This document shows positions 18,145 through 27,741 of a stretch of 64,000 nt of DNA, one piece after another. The notes beneath the pieces are model-generated. The model ran no database searches, was not told the DNA's origin, and saw nothing but the letters and a program-made list of their open reading frames with translations. Where the stretch lies: NCBI RefSeq assembly GCF_014205845.1, contig NZ_JACHCR010000004.1, positions 124,001 through 188,000 on the forward strand, written 5' to 3'. A program made the translations under genes and the position numbers. The number at the start of each line of letters is the position of its first letter. The stretch's first letter is position 1. Origin of the DNA: Mucilaginibacter cryoferens. GTDB lineage: Bacteria; Bacteroidota; Bacteroidia; Sphingobacteriales; Sphingobacteriaceae.

Positions 18145-19074
18145 ATGATGAAGAAATTATTATTAGTTGTAGGATTTACTATTGTTAGCAGTTTTGCCTT
18201 CTCGCAGCAAATAAACCGCTTTAACCCAGATACCATCCGTACCATTGTTATCGATTCGTTGGTTGATATCCGGTCGCATAGGTTAAACGCGCAGGATTTT
18301 ATTGACGCTGTAATGGCCGATACCAGTTTTTACAAGGCGTTTCAGAACATGAAGAAGTATGCCTTTACCGCCGAGAACCGTATTTACACCTACGATAAAA
18401 AGAACAAGGTTGATGGAAAAGTGTACCGTAAGCTGCGCCACAGCAACGTTGCAGGGCAACATAAAGTAGAATACCTTGCTAAGCAGGATACGGGCGCAGT
18501 TTATAAAAAGAACGGTAAGTATCAATTGTATACGGTAGAGATGTTCGATTATATTTTCATGAACGCCTACAACTCCGATTTTGTGCAGGGCGATGATTTG
18601 CCGGGCGGTGGTGGTAAAAATGAAAGTTACAAGGCCAAACTAAAAACGTTGGTATTTACGCCCGGTCGCCGGGTGCGGGGCATTCCTTTTATTGGCGATA
18701 AAACCGAGATCTTCAGCAAGGATATGCAGCAATTTTATTACTACGAGTTTGCCCGTGGTAAATACCTGGATACCATTCCTGTTTATCGTTTTAAGGTGCG
18801 TTGCAAGCCAAGCACATCTGATGGCGACACGATGATTAAAGAGATGACCACCATTTTTGATGAGCGCACCTTCGAGATACTGGGCCGGTACATCGATCTC
18901 AAATTCAGTAACATGTTTGTTGATTTTAACGTGCAGATGAACATCGAACTCAATAACTTTAACGGCCAACTGCTGCCCACCAAAATTACCTACCAGGGCA
19001 ACTGGAATATCCCCTTCCACAAAGAAGAACGCGCGAGTTTTTTAATTGTGCATAAAGATTATAAAAGGGAGTAA
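18145..19074 (+). CDS. conserved-looking secreted protein of unknown function
   Basis: 309 residues. The N-terminus (MMKKLLLVVGFTIVSSFAFSQQ) is a signal peptide with probable cleavage before QQ, so the protein is periplasmic or on the outer membrane. There is no lipobox cysteine. The mature part is rich in beta-type segments (YTYDKKNKVDGKVYRKL, EILGRYIDLKFSNMFVDFN, PTKITYQGNWNIPFHKEER), and the repeated strands with a closing plea for a lipid-binding or LolA-like barrel are suggestive only. The start may be the first or second ATG (18145 or 18148). No family was recognised. Confidence 0.7.
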   Translation: MMKKLLLVVGFTIVSSFAFSQQINRFNPDTIRTIVIDSLVDIRSHRLNAQDFIDAVMADTSFYKAFQNMKKYAFTAENRIYTYDKKNKVDGKVYRKLRHSNVAGQHKVEYLAKQDTGAVYKKNGKYQLYTVEMFDYIFMNAYNSDFVQGDDLPGGGGKNESYKAKLKTLVFTPGRRVRGIPFIGDKTEIFSKDMQQFYYYEFARGKYLDTIPVYRFKVRCKPSTSDGDTMIKEMTTIFDERTFEILGRYIDLKFSNMFVDFNVQMNIELNNFNGQLLPTKITYQGNWNIPFHKEERASFLIVHKDYKRE

Positions 19075-19470
19075 GCGAATTGATCAATACAAATCCGATT
19101 GTCTGACGGGAGACGCAGGTGATGCGCCTCTGCAAGAATCTCAGTTTGAAATTACGTTATTCCCGTTTTTTCCAGATTAACTCTCTGGTTGTCACTCGAA
19201 ATTCCGTTTTTTTAATATATTATTCTTGTTTTTTCCAGGTTAATCCCGGTTTTACTCAATGACGGCCGTATATGTGCTTAACGGAGTGCGGAAAAATATT
19301 TTGGAAAGAAATTTAAACAGGCTCTAATGGTTAATTTTTTTGCTTTTTAGTTTTAGCCACCAGCCGGATTGTAAATATTACGATATGGTAGAGGATAGTA
19401 TGTGATTTATACACGTGCATCGATAAAAAAATATACTTTTGGCTGATAACTTTTTGAGTTATACCAATTA
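19075..19470. other. 396-bp gene-free region with degenerate repeats
   Basis: No gene was seen. It contains a degenerate GAGACGCA...TGCGCCTC palindrome (19110-19135) and two direct copies of GTTTTTTCCAGRTTAA (19165-19180 and 19228-19243). It also has the 12-mer TTTAAACAGGCT (19312-19323), which is shared with the inverted-repeat element at 39287. A -7 box (TACTTTTG, 19434-19441) lies near its end. Confidence 0.5.
19434..19441 (+). promoter_or_regulatory. -7 box of the CHU_C secreted protein gene
   Basis: TACTTTTG matches TAnnTTTG, 29 nt before the ATG at 19471. No TTG at the -33 distance. Confidence 0.4.
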
Positions 19471-21432
19471 ATGCACCGATTCTCCCTAAAATTAATTTTA
19501 TTGATATTAACGCTGGCTTTTACAAAAGCCAAGGTGCAGGCACAAACCTGCGTTGGTAGTTTAGGCGATCCGGTGGTGAGTGAAACTTTTGGCGCGGGAA
19601 CAAACCCCGGATCTGCATTGCCAGATGGTGTAACCAATATGTTATTTACACCCTACTGCCCCAATGATGGCTCATACACTATTGTTAACAGTACCGATTT
19701 TTTCGATGGTGGTAATTGCCACCCCAACACCTGGCAATCTGTTACGCACGACCATACCGGCGACCCAAATGGTTATATGATGATGATTAATGCATCTTAC
19801 AATCCCAGTGTTTTTTTTACCAAAACAACGCCCGCGGTTTTGTGCCAGAATACTACTTATGAGTTTTCGGCTTATATCTTAAACATGATAAAGGTAAATG
19901 ATGCCATAGAGCCGGATATAGAATTTTCTATAGAAACGGTAGATGGGCAGGTATTAAAGCAGTACGATACCAATGCCATTCCTCCATCTCAAAGTGCAAA
20001 CGACTGGGTGCGGAAAAGTTTCTTTTTTACAACCCTATCCAATACAAGCCAGGTAGTTTTAAAGATGATCAATAACGCGCCCGGTGGCAATGGCAACGAT
20101 TTGCTGATAGATGATATCAACTTCAGAGCCTGCGGCCCCGTTATACAAACCGGGTTTACCAGTATTGGTTCAACTCAACCCCAAAATCAATGTGTTGGGC
20201 AAACTGTAAGTTATACCATTAAAACAAAAATAAGTGATGGATATACCAACCCACAAAAGCAGTGGCAGGTAAATAAAAATGACGGCCATGGTTGGGTTGA
20301 TATTGCAGGCCAAACCGGAGATGACTATTCATTTACTATATCTGATAATGATTTAGATGTTTACCAGTACCGCATTGCGGCTGCCGAAGGCTCAAATATC
20401 AACTCCCCAAATTGCAGGGTTTTTTCGGAGCCTTTAAGCGTTACTGTAAACGCCTACCCGGTGGTGCCGGATATTGCGCCATTGGTGGGTTGCGAAGGGG
20501 AAACGTTAACACTTAGCGCTTCTGGCGGTGTTGCTTTTGAGTGGAGCGGCCCCGGTATAACCGCTGCCAATAAAAATCAAAACCCTATAGTTATAAGCCC
20601 TATTACAGCAGCCAATGCCGGTACGTATTCTATAGCGGTAACGTCTGCTGCCGGATGCACAACCACAAAATCAACTACGCTTACCGTAAACCCCAAGCCT
20701 GTTATTACGGTTAATACACCAACAGCAACCATTTGTAAAGGAGGATTTGCCACTATAAGTGTTACTGCTGCCAATGTAAAAAGCTATAGCTGGACACCTG
20801 TCACCGGGCTCTCCGACCCTACCATTGCTAACCCGGTTGCCAGCCCTGCCGATACCACTACCTATAAAGTAATTGTTACAACCAACGGCGGATGTGCCGA
20901 TTCGGCCAAGGTTACGGTAAATGTTTTGCCCCGGCCTATTGCAAATGCCGGCGGAGGAAAGAAAATATTTGAAGGGCAGTCTACCACGCTAAATGCCACG
21001 GCCAGCAGCGCCGATACTTATTACTGGACACCAACCACCGGGCTCGATAATCCTAATGCGTTGAGGCCGGTTGCAAGTCCGACCGATGATATTACATATA
21101 CCCTGCACGCCTCATCGTCCTATAACTGCGGCATGGATACCAGCAGCGTTTTTGTAAAGGTTTACCATAAAATAGTTATACCCAACAGCTTTTCGCCCAA
21201 TGCCGACGGGCAAAATGATTTCTGGAATATAGAAGCGCTGGAAACTTATCCGCAAAGTGTTACTACGGTGTTTAATCGCTACGGCCAACAGGTTTTTAAA
21301 AGTACCGGTTATGCCAAACCCTGGAAAGGCACATACAATGGCGCCCGGCTGCCCGGCGGCACTTATTACTACGTTATTGATCTTAAAATAGGATCGCCGA
21401 AGCTAACCGGCTGGGTACTGATAGTTAATTGA
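19471..21432 (+). CDS. large secreted protein with Ig-like domains and T9SS type B (CHU_C) sorting domain
   Basis: 653 residues. A signal peptide (about 1-25, ending KVQAQ) directs export to the periplasm. Residues about 28-225 form a beta-rich domain with CHPNTW and a jelly-roll-like pattern. Three Ig/PKD-like repeats follow (about 325-410, 410-490, 490-565), the last two sharing SWTPVTGL/YWTPTTGL and a TYKV or TYTL ending. The C-terminal 85 residues (IPNSFSPNADGQNDFWNI through GGTYYYVIDLK) are the gliding motility-associated C-terminal domain, a type 9 secretion type B sorting signal. Expected on the cell surface; an adhesin or glycan-binding role is inferred, not shown. Confidence 0.88.
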   Translation: MHRFSLKLILLILTLAFTKAKVQAQTCVGSLGDPVVSETFGAGTNPGSALPDGVTNMLFTPYCPNDGSYTIVNSTDFFDGGNCHPNTWQSVTHDHTGDPNGYMMMINASYNPSVFFTKTTPAVLCQNTTYEFSAYILNMIKVNDAIEPDIEFSIETVDGQVLKQYDTNAIPPSQSANDWVRKSFFFTTLSNTSQVVLKMINNAPGGNGNDLLIDDINFRACGPVIQTGFTSIGSTQPQNQCVGQTVSYTIKTKISDGYTNPQKQWQVNKNDGHGWVDIAGQTGDDYSFTISDNDLDVYQYRIAAAEGSNINSPNCRVFSEPLSVTVNAYPVVPDIAPLVGCEGETLTLSASGGVAFEWSGPGITAANKNQNPIVISPITAANAGTYSIAVTSAAGCTTTKSTTLTVNPKPVITVNTPTATICKGGFATISVTAANVKSYSWTPVTGLSDPTIANPVASPADTTTYKVIVTTNGGCADSAKVTVNVLPRPIANAGGGKKIFEGQSTTLNATASSADTYYWTPTTGLDNPNALRPVASPTDDITYTLHASSSYNCGMDTSSVFVKVYHKIVIPNSFSPNADGQNDFWNIEALETYPQSVTTVFNRYGQQVFKSTGYAKPWKGTYNGARLPGGTYYYVIDLKIGSPKLTGWVLIVN

Positions 21433-21555
21433 GATTTTTGGACTTTCGGATTTTCGGACAAAGGATTTTTGGAGCAAGGAACAAGGATAAAAATTTACGA
21501 AGCTGTTTATTCGATAGGGAAAGTAAGATCCTAAATTAAGAGAGGAGCCCTGGAT

Positions 21556-22077
21556 TTAAAATTTGATAAATTTATCTATCTGCTCGTTGGTAAATTTTAA
21601 TGTATCTGTATTTACCAGTTGCCCGTCGGCATCAAACTCTTTGCTAATAGCCGCAATGTGTAGTTTTAGGGGCATTACATTAAGATGTATATAGTGGCAA
21701 ACACCGGTAAAATGATCGATGCCCCTAATGTTACCGTACTTGCCTGATGAGATGCCTACCAGTGCCGCCTTTTTATCGTAAAAACTATCGGGAAAGGTGC
21801 AGGCGTCAACAAACACCTTTAATACGCCGGGGTAGCTGCCATTGTACTCGGGTATTATAAATATAAACTTATCGGTTTGGGTAATTATGGTCTGAATTTT
21901 AGCAAATTCCTCACTTCTTTTGCCGTACAAGTCGGTCTGCAACAGGTTGGGGGGTAGCTGTTCTAATGATAAAAGGCCGGCATCAATTCCTTTTTGGCGC
22001 AGTTGTAGCTGGTAATATTTAGCCATTTTTAATGTTGAACTGCCCGGGCGGTTGGTAGATGCGATAATAGTAATCAT
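21556..22077 (-). CDS. NADPH-dependent FMN reductase family protein
   Basis: 173-residue flavodoxin-fold oxidoreductase that should bind FMN and use NAD(P)H to reduce flavin, quinone or azo compounds. The phosphate-binding loop is ASTNRPGSSTLKMA (7-20), the flavin-contacting motif is PEYNGSYPGVLKVFVDA (about 95-111), and GISSGKYGN closes the site. The ATG at 22075-22077 is the only sensible start. It stands alone and is divergent from parA, with AT-rich repeats between. Physiological electron acceptor unknown. Confidence 0.85.
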   Translation of the reverse strand: MITIIASTNRPGSSTLKMAKYYQLQLRQKGIDAGLLSLEQLPPNLLQTDLYGKRSEEFAKIQTIITQTDKFIFIIPEYNGSYPGVLKVFVDACTFPDSFYDKKAALVGISSGKYGNIRGIDHFTGVCHYIHLNVMPLKLHIAAISKEFDADGQLVNTDTLKFTNEQIDKFIKF

Positions 22078-22455
22078 TAGTAATTATTAAATTGTTGATT
22101 TATTGAATTATTGATTTTATAGGTTATTAAGTATTTAAATTGCTGATTATGAGTATAATTTAAATACTTCCTATAGATCTATCGAATTAATGAGTTTAAC
22201 TAAAAGGGCATGCAATGTAGTTTATTTTAACTAAACGTTTTTTTTGTCAAATATCATTCAGTCAATCAATAATTCAATAAATCTGTAATTCAATAATTGC
22301 TCTAATTTGTTTGTAAATTGGCCAAACCTGTGGATTTCGTAATTGTTTAATTCCGTATCTTTATCCCCAGAGAAAAACTTTACGAAAGTAGAAATTTCTG
22401 AACCTACTTTGCGTTTATATAAATCATTGTTACATCAAATTTTTTATAATATAGA
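22078..22455. other. 378-bp divergent intergenic region before parA
   Basis: No gene is visible. AT-rich words based on CAATAATTCAATAAATC occur in opposite orientations at about 22080-22118 and 22260-22300, bracketing the region as a loose inverted repeat. A weak -7 box for parA (TATCTTTA, 7 of 8 positions) lies at 22356-22363. No clear parS palindrome or cluster of DnaA boxes was found. Confidence 0.5.
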
Positions 22456-23259
22456 ATGAGTAAAATTATTGCTTTAGCCAACCAGAAAGGCGGCGTAGGG
22501 AAAACTACATCATCTATAAATCTGGCTGCAAGTTTGGCCGTATTAGATTTTAAAACATTATTGGTTGATGCCGATCCTCAGGCAAATTCCACCTCCGGGA
22601 TAGGTTTTGATCCCCGTAATATAAAGAATAGTATATACGAATGCATTATTAACCAGGTTGATCCTCACGAGGCTATCCAGAAAACGGAAACGCCTAACCT
22701 GGATCTGTTACCTGCCCATATTGATTTGGTTGGTGCCGAAATTGAGATGATTAACCTGAGCGGCCGCGAATATAAAATGAAGCAGGTTTTTGACCTGGTA
22801 AGAGATGAATATGATTTTATCATTATTGATTGTTCGCCTTCGTTAGGTTTAATTACAATTAACGCTTTAACCGCTGCCGATTCGGTAATTATACCGGTAC
22901 AGTGCGAGTATTTTGCGTTAGAGGGTTTGGGTAAATTGTTAAATACCATAAAAATTGTACAATCGCGCCTTAACCCGCAGTTGGAGATTGAAGGTATTTT
23001 ATTAACCATGTACGATGTGCGCCTGCGCCTGAGCAACCAGGTTGTTGACGAGGTAAAAACACATTTTGAGGATATGGTTTTTGATACCATTATACAACGT
23101 AACACGCGTTTAAGCGAGGCGCCAAGCTTTGGTGTATCGGTTATTATGCACGATGCCACCTGTAAAGGGGCTATTAACTATTTAAACCTGGCCCGCGAGA
23201 TAATCCAGAAAAACGGATTGGTAAAAAGCGACGAGAAAACGGCAACAGCAATAGTATAA
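22456..23259 (+). CDS. parA: chromosome partitioning ATPase ParA (Soj)
   Basis: Nucleoid-bound ATPase that moves ParB-parS complexes during chromosome segregation. 267 residues. The deviant Walker A KGGVGKTTSSINLA (about 11-24), Walker A' DADPQANSTSG and Walker B DYDFIIIDCSPSLGL are intact. It lacks the N-terminal DNA-binding domain of plasmid type Ia ParA, as expected of a chromosomal Soj-type protein. parB follows after 4 nt. Location of parAB usually indicates the origin-proximal part of the chromosome. Confidence 0.96.
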   Translation: MSKIIALANQKGGVGKTTSSINLAASLAVLDFKTLLVDADPQANSTSGIGFDPRNIKNSIYECIINQVDPHEAIQKTETPNLDLLPAHIDLVGAEIEMINLSGREYKMKQVFDLVRDEYDFIIIDCSPSLGLITINALTAADSVIIPVQCEYFALEGLGKLLNTIKIVQSRLNPQLEIEGILLTMYDVRLRLSNQVVDEVKTHFEDMVFDTIIQRNTRLSEAPSFGVSVIMHDATCKGAINYLNLAREIIQKNGLVKSDEKTATAIV

Positions 23260-23263
23260 GTAA

Positions 23264-24193
23264 ATGAGTAGTGAAAGAAGAAATGCCCTGGGCAAAGGAT
23301 TAAGCGCGCTGTTGAATGATTCTGTAAACGTACAACCATACCAAAACAAAAACGCCAGGCAGCAGCCAGAAGAAGCGTCAACATCGGCCGCCGAGGTTAA
23401 TAGCCTGGGTTCGGTTAATGAAATCAGGCTGAGCGAGATTGAGGTTAACCCTTTTCAACCCCGTACCGATTTTGATGAGCAGGCGCTAAATGAACTTGCC
23501 GATTCTATTAAACTGCAGGGCCTTATTCAGCCTATTACGGTAAGGCGCATCAACGCCCATAAATATCAGCTGATATCCGGCGAACGCCGTTTCCGGGCCT
23601 CAAAACTGGCTGGGCTTACACAAATGCCCGCTTATGTGCGTACGGCCAATGATCAGCAAATGCTGGAAATGGCACTTATCGAAAACATTCAGCGCGAAAA
23701 CCTGAATGCCATTGAAGTTGCCCTAAGCTTTCAGCGTATGATTGAGGAGTGTAACCTTAAACAAGAAGAGCTGGGCGATAGGGTGAGCAAAAACCGGTCG
23801 ACAGTTACCAACTACCTGCGTTTATTAAAATTGCCACCAAGCATCCAGGCATCTATTCGCGATGGCGTGCTAAGCATGGGCCATGCCAAGGCATTGATCA
23901 ATATTGATGATCCTGCTAAGCAATTGTATCTTCATCAGCACATTATTCAGCAGGGTTTATCTGTACGTAAGGTAGAGGAGCTGGTTAGGGAGATGCAGAA
24001 GGCACCGGTAAAAAAAGAAGGCAAACAACCCGAGCCGGTATCGTACCAGTTACAAAAAATTCAGGACGATCTGGCTTCAAAATTCAGCTCAAGGGTAACA
24101 CTTAAGTTGGGTAACAAGGGCAATGGCGTTATCGAAATTCCATTTCTTTCCGAAGACGATCTGGGCCGTATACTGGAGATGCTGGATTGGTAA
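23264..24193 (+). CDS. parB: chromosome partitioning protein ParB (Spo0J)
   Basis: CTP-dependent clamp that loads at parS sites and partners ParA. 309 residues: an N-terminal ParA-interaction segment beginning RRNALGKGLSALL (about 5-17), the ParB/Srx CTPase domain with NPFQPR, ELADSIKLQGLIQPI and GERRFRA, an HTH core with LIENIQRENLNAIE and KNRSTVTNYLRLLKLP, and a C-terminal dimerisation segment (about 262-309). A stem-loop terminator follows at 24226. Confidence 0.96.
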   Translation: MSSERRNALGKGLSALLNDSVNVQPYQNKNARQQPEEASTSAAEVNSLGSVNEIRLSEIEVNPFQPRTDFDEQALNELADSIKLQGLIQPITVRRINAHKYQLISGERRFRASKLAGLTQMPAYVRTANDQQMLEMALIENIQRENLNAIEVALSFQRMIEECNLKQEELGDRVSKNRSTVTNYLRLLKLPPSIQASIRDGVLSMGHAKALINIDDPAKQLYLHQHIIQQGLSVRKVEELVREMQKAPVKKEGKQPEPVSYQLQKIQDDLASKFSSRVTLKLGNKGNGVIEIPFLSEDDLGRILEMLDW

Positions 24194-24225
24194 GTAAATA
24201 AATACAATCAACATATTTAAAATAC

Positions 24226-24262
24226 AAACCGCGAGTAGTAATTATTCGCGGTTTGCTTTTTT
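24226..24262 (+). terminator. intrinsic terminator after parAB
   Basis: AAACCGCGA (24226-24234) pairs perfectly with TCGCGGTTT (24246-24254); the loop is 11 nt and a GCTTTTTT tail follows. Confidence 0.8.
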
Positions 24263-24383
24263 AACGTAATTGATATAATAGTTAAAGCATATATAATAAT
24301 TAACAGTTAAACCTGTTAGTTATTTGTTTAACAGGATGTTTTTGTGCCGGTTTGATATAACTTCATAATCCGGGTATAAAAAT

Positions 24384-24391
24384 TACCTTTG
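24384..24391 (+). promoter_or_regulatory. -7 box of the DUF5683 gene
   Basis: TACCTTTG matches TAnnTTTG; the box ends 70 nt before the ATG. A TTTG at 24351-24354 is 29 nt upstream, longer than the usual spacer. Confidence 0.4.
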
Positions 24392-24461
24392 TAACAGGGT
24401 AAAAACCAGCGCTTATCACCGCATTTTAATAGCTTGTTTTTACTTAAATTTTATAAACTGC

Positions 24462-25142
24462 ATGTATAAATATTTGTTAATTATTGGGTTTGCAATGGTA
24501 TTTGCCTTTACTGCCAAAGCGCAGCAACAGCATGTAGATACCGCATCGGTAACAAAAAAAGATACTTTAAAAAAAGCATCCCATACCGCGCCCGGTTCAT
24601 TTGCGCCCAAAATAAAGAAAGAGAAGGAATATCATCCCGATAGTACCCATAGCCCGCGTAAGGCTGTGTTACATTCGTTAATGATACCCGGCTGGGGTCA
24701 GTTGTATAATCACCGCTGGTGGAAGGTTCCCATTATTTATGGCGGGATAGGTTTGCTTACTTCGGCTGTTATTTTTAACGAGCGGTATTATAAGCAATTT
24801 GATGTTTTGGCCCATTATTACCGAAACGGGGTTACACCAGGCGTTAATGATAAGTATTATGCCGAGTGGAAGGCTTATACCGATGCCCAGGTGCCGGCGC
24901 AAAATATATACGATGCGCTCGATGGCTATCGGCGTAACCGCGATTTAAGCATCCTGGGTATATTAGGGGCATGGGGGATACAAACAGTTGAAGCTTACAT
25001 AGATGCCAAGTTTATAAATGCCTATACGGTTGATAATAATTTTTCGATGAGGGTAACACCTGGGCTTATCAATCAGCCGCTTTACGCACAAAGCTCCTTG
25101 GGTGGTTATATTCCGGCTGTAAAAGTTACCTTTACGTTTTAA
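24462..25142 (+). CDS. DUF5683 domain protein
   Basis: 226 residues. A signal peptide or N-terminal anchor (about 1-20, ending FTAKAQ) is followed by a polar Lys/Thr/Ser-rich stretch. The conserved core starts with SPRKAVLHSLMIPGWGQLYN, then two membrane segments (about 88-106 and 166-184). PGWGQLYNHRWWK is the DUF5683 hallmark. The family has no known function but is regularly found between parB and dapB in Bacteroidota, as here. The final residues (YIPAVKVTFTF) look like a closing beta-strand of an envelope protein. Confidence 0.8.
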   Translation: MYKYLLIIGFAMVFAFTAKAQQQHVDTASVTKKDTLKKASHTAPGSFAPKIKKEKEYHPDSTHSPRKAVLHSLMIPGWGQLYNHRWWKVPIIYGGIGLLTSAVIFNERYYKQFDVLAHYYRNGVTPGVNDKYYAEWKAYTDAQVPAQNIYDALDGYRRNRDLSILGILGAWGIQTVEAYIDAKFINAYTVDNNFSMRVTPGLINQPLYAQSSLGGYIPAVKVTFTF

Positions 25143-25187
25143 CAGCACATTTATATCTTAGCCGTTAATTCAACACAAACATAAAAA

Positions 25188-25937
25188 ATGAAGATAGCGT
25201 TACTTGGCTATGGAAAAATGGGCAAAATAATCGAAAAGATAGCCCTTAGCCGCAAGCATGAAATTGTTTTAACTATTGACCATAATAATTTGCATGAGCT
25301 TACTGCCGAAAACTTGCAGAAAGCCGATGCGGTTATTGAGTTTACCCGTCCCGATTCTGTGTTAGACAACATCAACCATTGTTTTAACGCCGGGGTACCC
25401 ATTGTAGTGGGTACAACAGGCTGGTACGAAAAATTGAACGACGTAAAACAACTGTGCGAAGAAGGTAACAATTCTCTGCTGTACGCTACCAATTTTAGTG
25501 TAGGCGTTAATATATTTTTCCATATTAATAAAGTACTGGCCAGAGTGATGAATAACTACCCGTACTATGATGTGCAGGTTGAAGAGATTCATCACATGCA
25601 AAAGCTGGATGCTCCAAGCGGCACCGCTATAACTATTGCCGAAGGGATTATTGATAACCTTGACGCTAAACAAGACTGGGTTAATGTTTTAACTACCGAC
25701 GATAAGGACGACGACCAAAGTGTTACTCAGCAGGAGTTACTGATAGAATCGTTGCGGATTGATAGCGTGCCGGGCACCCACACGGTTATTTATGATTCTG
25801 AAGTTGATTCCATAGAGTTTAAACACACCGCCCATAACCGCAATGGTTTTGCCTTAGGCGCAGTGCTGGCGGCCGAGTGGATACACGATAAAAAAGGATT
25901 TTATTCGGTTGATGCCATGTTCGATTTTAAGAGTTAA
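25188..25937 (+). CDS. dapB: 4-hydroxy-tetrahydrodipicolinate reductase
   Basis: Second committed step of lysine and diaminopimelate synthesis: NAD(P)H-dependent reduction to tetrahydrodipicolinate. 249 residues. The nucleotide-binding motif is ALLGYGKMGKIIEK (3-16), the cofactor-contacting GTTGWYEKL and ATNFSVGVNIFFHIN follow, and the active site EIHHMQKLDAPSGTA carries the catalytic His/Lys. Starts at ATG 25188, 16 nt before lepB in a probable operon. The order dapB-lepB is conserved in the phylum. Confidence 0.96.
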   Translation: MKIALLGYGKMGKIIEKIALSRKHEIVLTIDHNNLHELTAENLQKADAVIEFTRPDSVLDNINHCFNAGVPIVVGTTGWYEKLNDVKQLCEEGNNSLLYATNFSVGVNIFFHINKVLARVMNNYPYYDVQVEEIHHMQKLDAPSGTAITIAEGIIDNLDAKQDWVNVLTTDDKDDDQSVTQQELLIESLRIDSVPGTHTVIYDSEVDSIEFKHTAHNRNGFALGAVLAAEWIHDKKGFYSVDAMFDFKS

Positions 25938-25953
25938 GCATCGCATTAATTAA

Positions 25954-27405
25954 ATGGGAATAGCAGGTTATATTGGGGTTTATATTTTATTAGCCCCATT
26001 ATTAATTTTAGGGCTTGCCGGTTATTGGAAATTGTTTCAAAAAGCCGGTCGCCATGGCTGGGAGTCCCTTATTCCCATTTACTCCACCTACGTTATGCTC
26101 AGGCTAAGCGGCAGGCCATTATGGTGGCTGTTATTGCTTTTTATACCCGGCATAGGTATAGTTGTTGAGTTAGGTATTTATATCGATTTTATTAAATGTT
26201 TTGGTAAAACCAAAATGAGCCAGCAGGCAGGTGGTGTACTGTTGCCGTTTGTTTTTTTGCCAAAATGGGGTTTTGATAAAAATACCCGGTACCTGGGCCA
26301 ATCTGCCGGGTATGAGTTTAGGGAGCAGTACCAACACCTGCTGCATAAATCATCGGTACGGGAGTGGACAGAGGCCGTCTTCTTCGCCGTAATAGCCGCA
26401 AGCCTTATCCGTTCGTTATTTATCGAAGCTTATACAATTCCATCGGCATCAATGGAGGGCTCGCTGTTGGTGGGCGATTATTTGGTGGTAAGTAAGTTTA
26501 GCTATGGGGCACGTTTGCCTATTACCCCCGTATCATTTCCATTTGCACATAACCAGATGCCTTACTTCGGCACAAAATCGTACTGGGATGGCATTAAGTT
26601 ACCCTACCTTCGTTTGCCAGGCTTAAGCGATGTAAAAAGAGGGGATATAGTGGTGTTTAACTATCCCATAGAGGCCGATTCGCCCTGGTACCGGCCGGTT
26701 GATAAGCAGGAAAACTATATTAAGCGTTGCCAGGGTATTGCAGGCGATACATTGAGCCTGGTGGCCGCACAGGTATATGTGAACGGTAAACCTGCAATTA
26801 CTCCGCCGCATGGCGAAATGGAATATATGGTAAATGCTGATAGCACCGCATTTAGCCGCAAATTACAATACGATCTTCACCTGTCAGATATCCGCGCCTT
26901 TACAAGGGTTGATTATATGATAAACATGACGAAGCAATCTGCCGCAGCGTTAAAACAGGTTCAGGGTGTTAAATATATCCGACCAAATACCCAATTCAGG
27001 GGTATTTACGATCCCGAAGTTTTTCCGCATACGCCAAATCACCGGTGGAACGTAGATAACCTCGGCCCCATCATCATCCCCAAAAGAGGGTGGACGGTAA
27101 AACTGGATACACTTACCCTGCCCATATACCGCCGGGCCATTGAGGTTTACGAAGGCAATAAGCTGGAGGCTTACGGAAATAACATTAGCATAAACGGCAA
27201 AAAAACAAACAGCTATACATTTAAAATGGATTACTATTGGATGATGGGTGATAACCGTCACAATTCATTAGATTCTCGTTTTTGGGGCTTTGTACCCGAA
27301 GATCATATAGTAGGCAAAGCCGTTTTTGTGTGGATGAGCTGGGATGCCGCATCGCCATTTAAAGATAAAATAAGATGGAGTAGGGTGATGAGTATGATTA
27401 GATAG
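25954..27405 (+). CDS. lepB: signal peptidase I with DUF5684 membrane module (copy 1 of 3)
   Basis: Membrane protease that removes signal peptides from exported proteins. 483 residues. Residues 1-110 are a DUF5684-like module ([32 protein letters not shown]) with two to three membrane segments; a further membrane segment at about 139-158 anchors the S26 protease domain. The catalytic Ser is S166 ([11 protein letters not shown]) and the Lys is K257 ([12 protein letters not shown]); box E is [16 protein letters not shown]. About 150 residues are inserted between the Lys box and box E, as is usual in Bacteroidota. ATG 25954, following dapB by 16 nt. Confidence 0.93.
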   Translation: MGIAGYIGVYILLAPLLILGLAGYWKLFQKAGRHGWESLIPIYSTYVMLRLSGRPLWWLLLLFIPGIGIVVELGIYIDFIKCFGKTKMSQQAGGVLLPFVFLPKWGFDKNTRYLGQSAGYEFREQYQHLLHKSSVREWTEAVFFAVIAASLIRSLFIEAYTIPSASMEGSLLVGDYLVVSKFSYGARLPITPVSFPFAHNQMPYFGTKSYWDGIKLPYLRLPGLSDVKRGDIVVFNYPIEADSPWYRPVDKQENYIKRCQGIAGDTLSLVAAQVYVNGKPAITPPHGEMEYMVNADSTAFSRKLQYDLHLSDIRAFTRVDYMINMTKQSAAALKQVQGVKYIRPNTQFRGIYDPEVFPHTPNHRWNVDNLGPIIIPKRGWTVKLDTLTLPIYRRAIEVYEGNKLEAYGNNISINGKKTNSYTFKMDYYWMMGDNRHNSLDSRFWGFVPEDHIVGKAVFVWMSWDAASPFKDKIRWSRVMSMIR

Positions 27406-27741
27406 ATTTCAGATTATAGATTTTAAATGTGCAAATGAAGGCGCTAATGGCTGATGTGATTGAATGCATAATGAAGGGAAATCAGATTAAGAAGTTTTGT
27501 CAAGAATGACAAGCGTTTTGAAAAATAGCAAGTTAAAATAACCACTTTATCATCTGCACATCTGAAACCTGTAATTTGCACATCTAAAAACCCGGGTAAC
27601 ATATCGCTTACATGATAGTCTTAGGTAGTAATTAATAGATATATTCATTTAAAAAATAAACAAATTTGTAAATCGGAGTTGAACATTTGAAATCGATCAT
27701 CTGCACATCTGAAATTTGCATATCTGCACATCCAATAAATC
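27406..27741. other. 336-bp gene-free spacer with microrepeats between lepB copies 1 and 2
   Basis: No gene is visible. The words CATCTGCACATCTGAAA (27553-27569 and 27700-27716) and TTTGCACATCT/TTTGCATATCTG recur, the second cluster ending about 10 nt before the start of lepB copy 2. An AT-rich microrepeat of this kind precedes several starts in the window. No -7 box with a clear match was found, so copy 2 may depend on read-through. Confidence 0.5.

Noticed and set aside
22078..22455. Possible replication origin or parS near parAB
   Set aside because: No GTTTCACGTGAAAC-like palindrome and no cluster of TTATCCACA boxes were found; a single near-match (TGTGGATTT at 22330) is not enough.
27540..27736. 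CRISPR-like array between lepB copies
   Set aside because: The recurring CATCTGCACATC words are short, unevenly spaced and degenerate, with no spacer structure.
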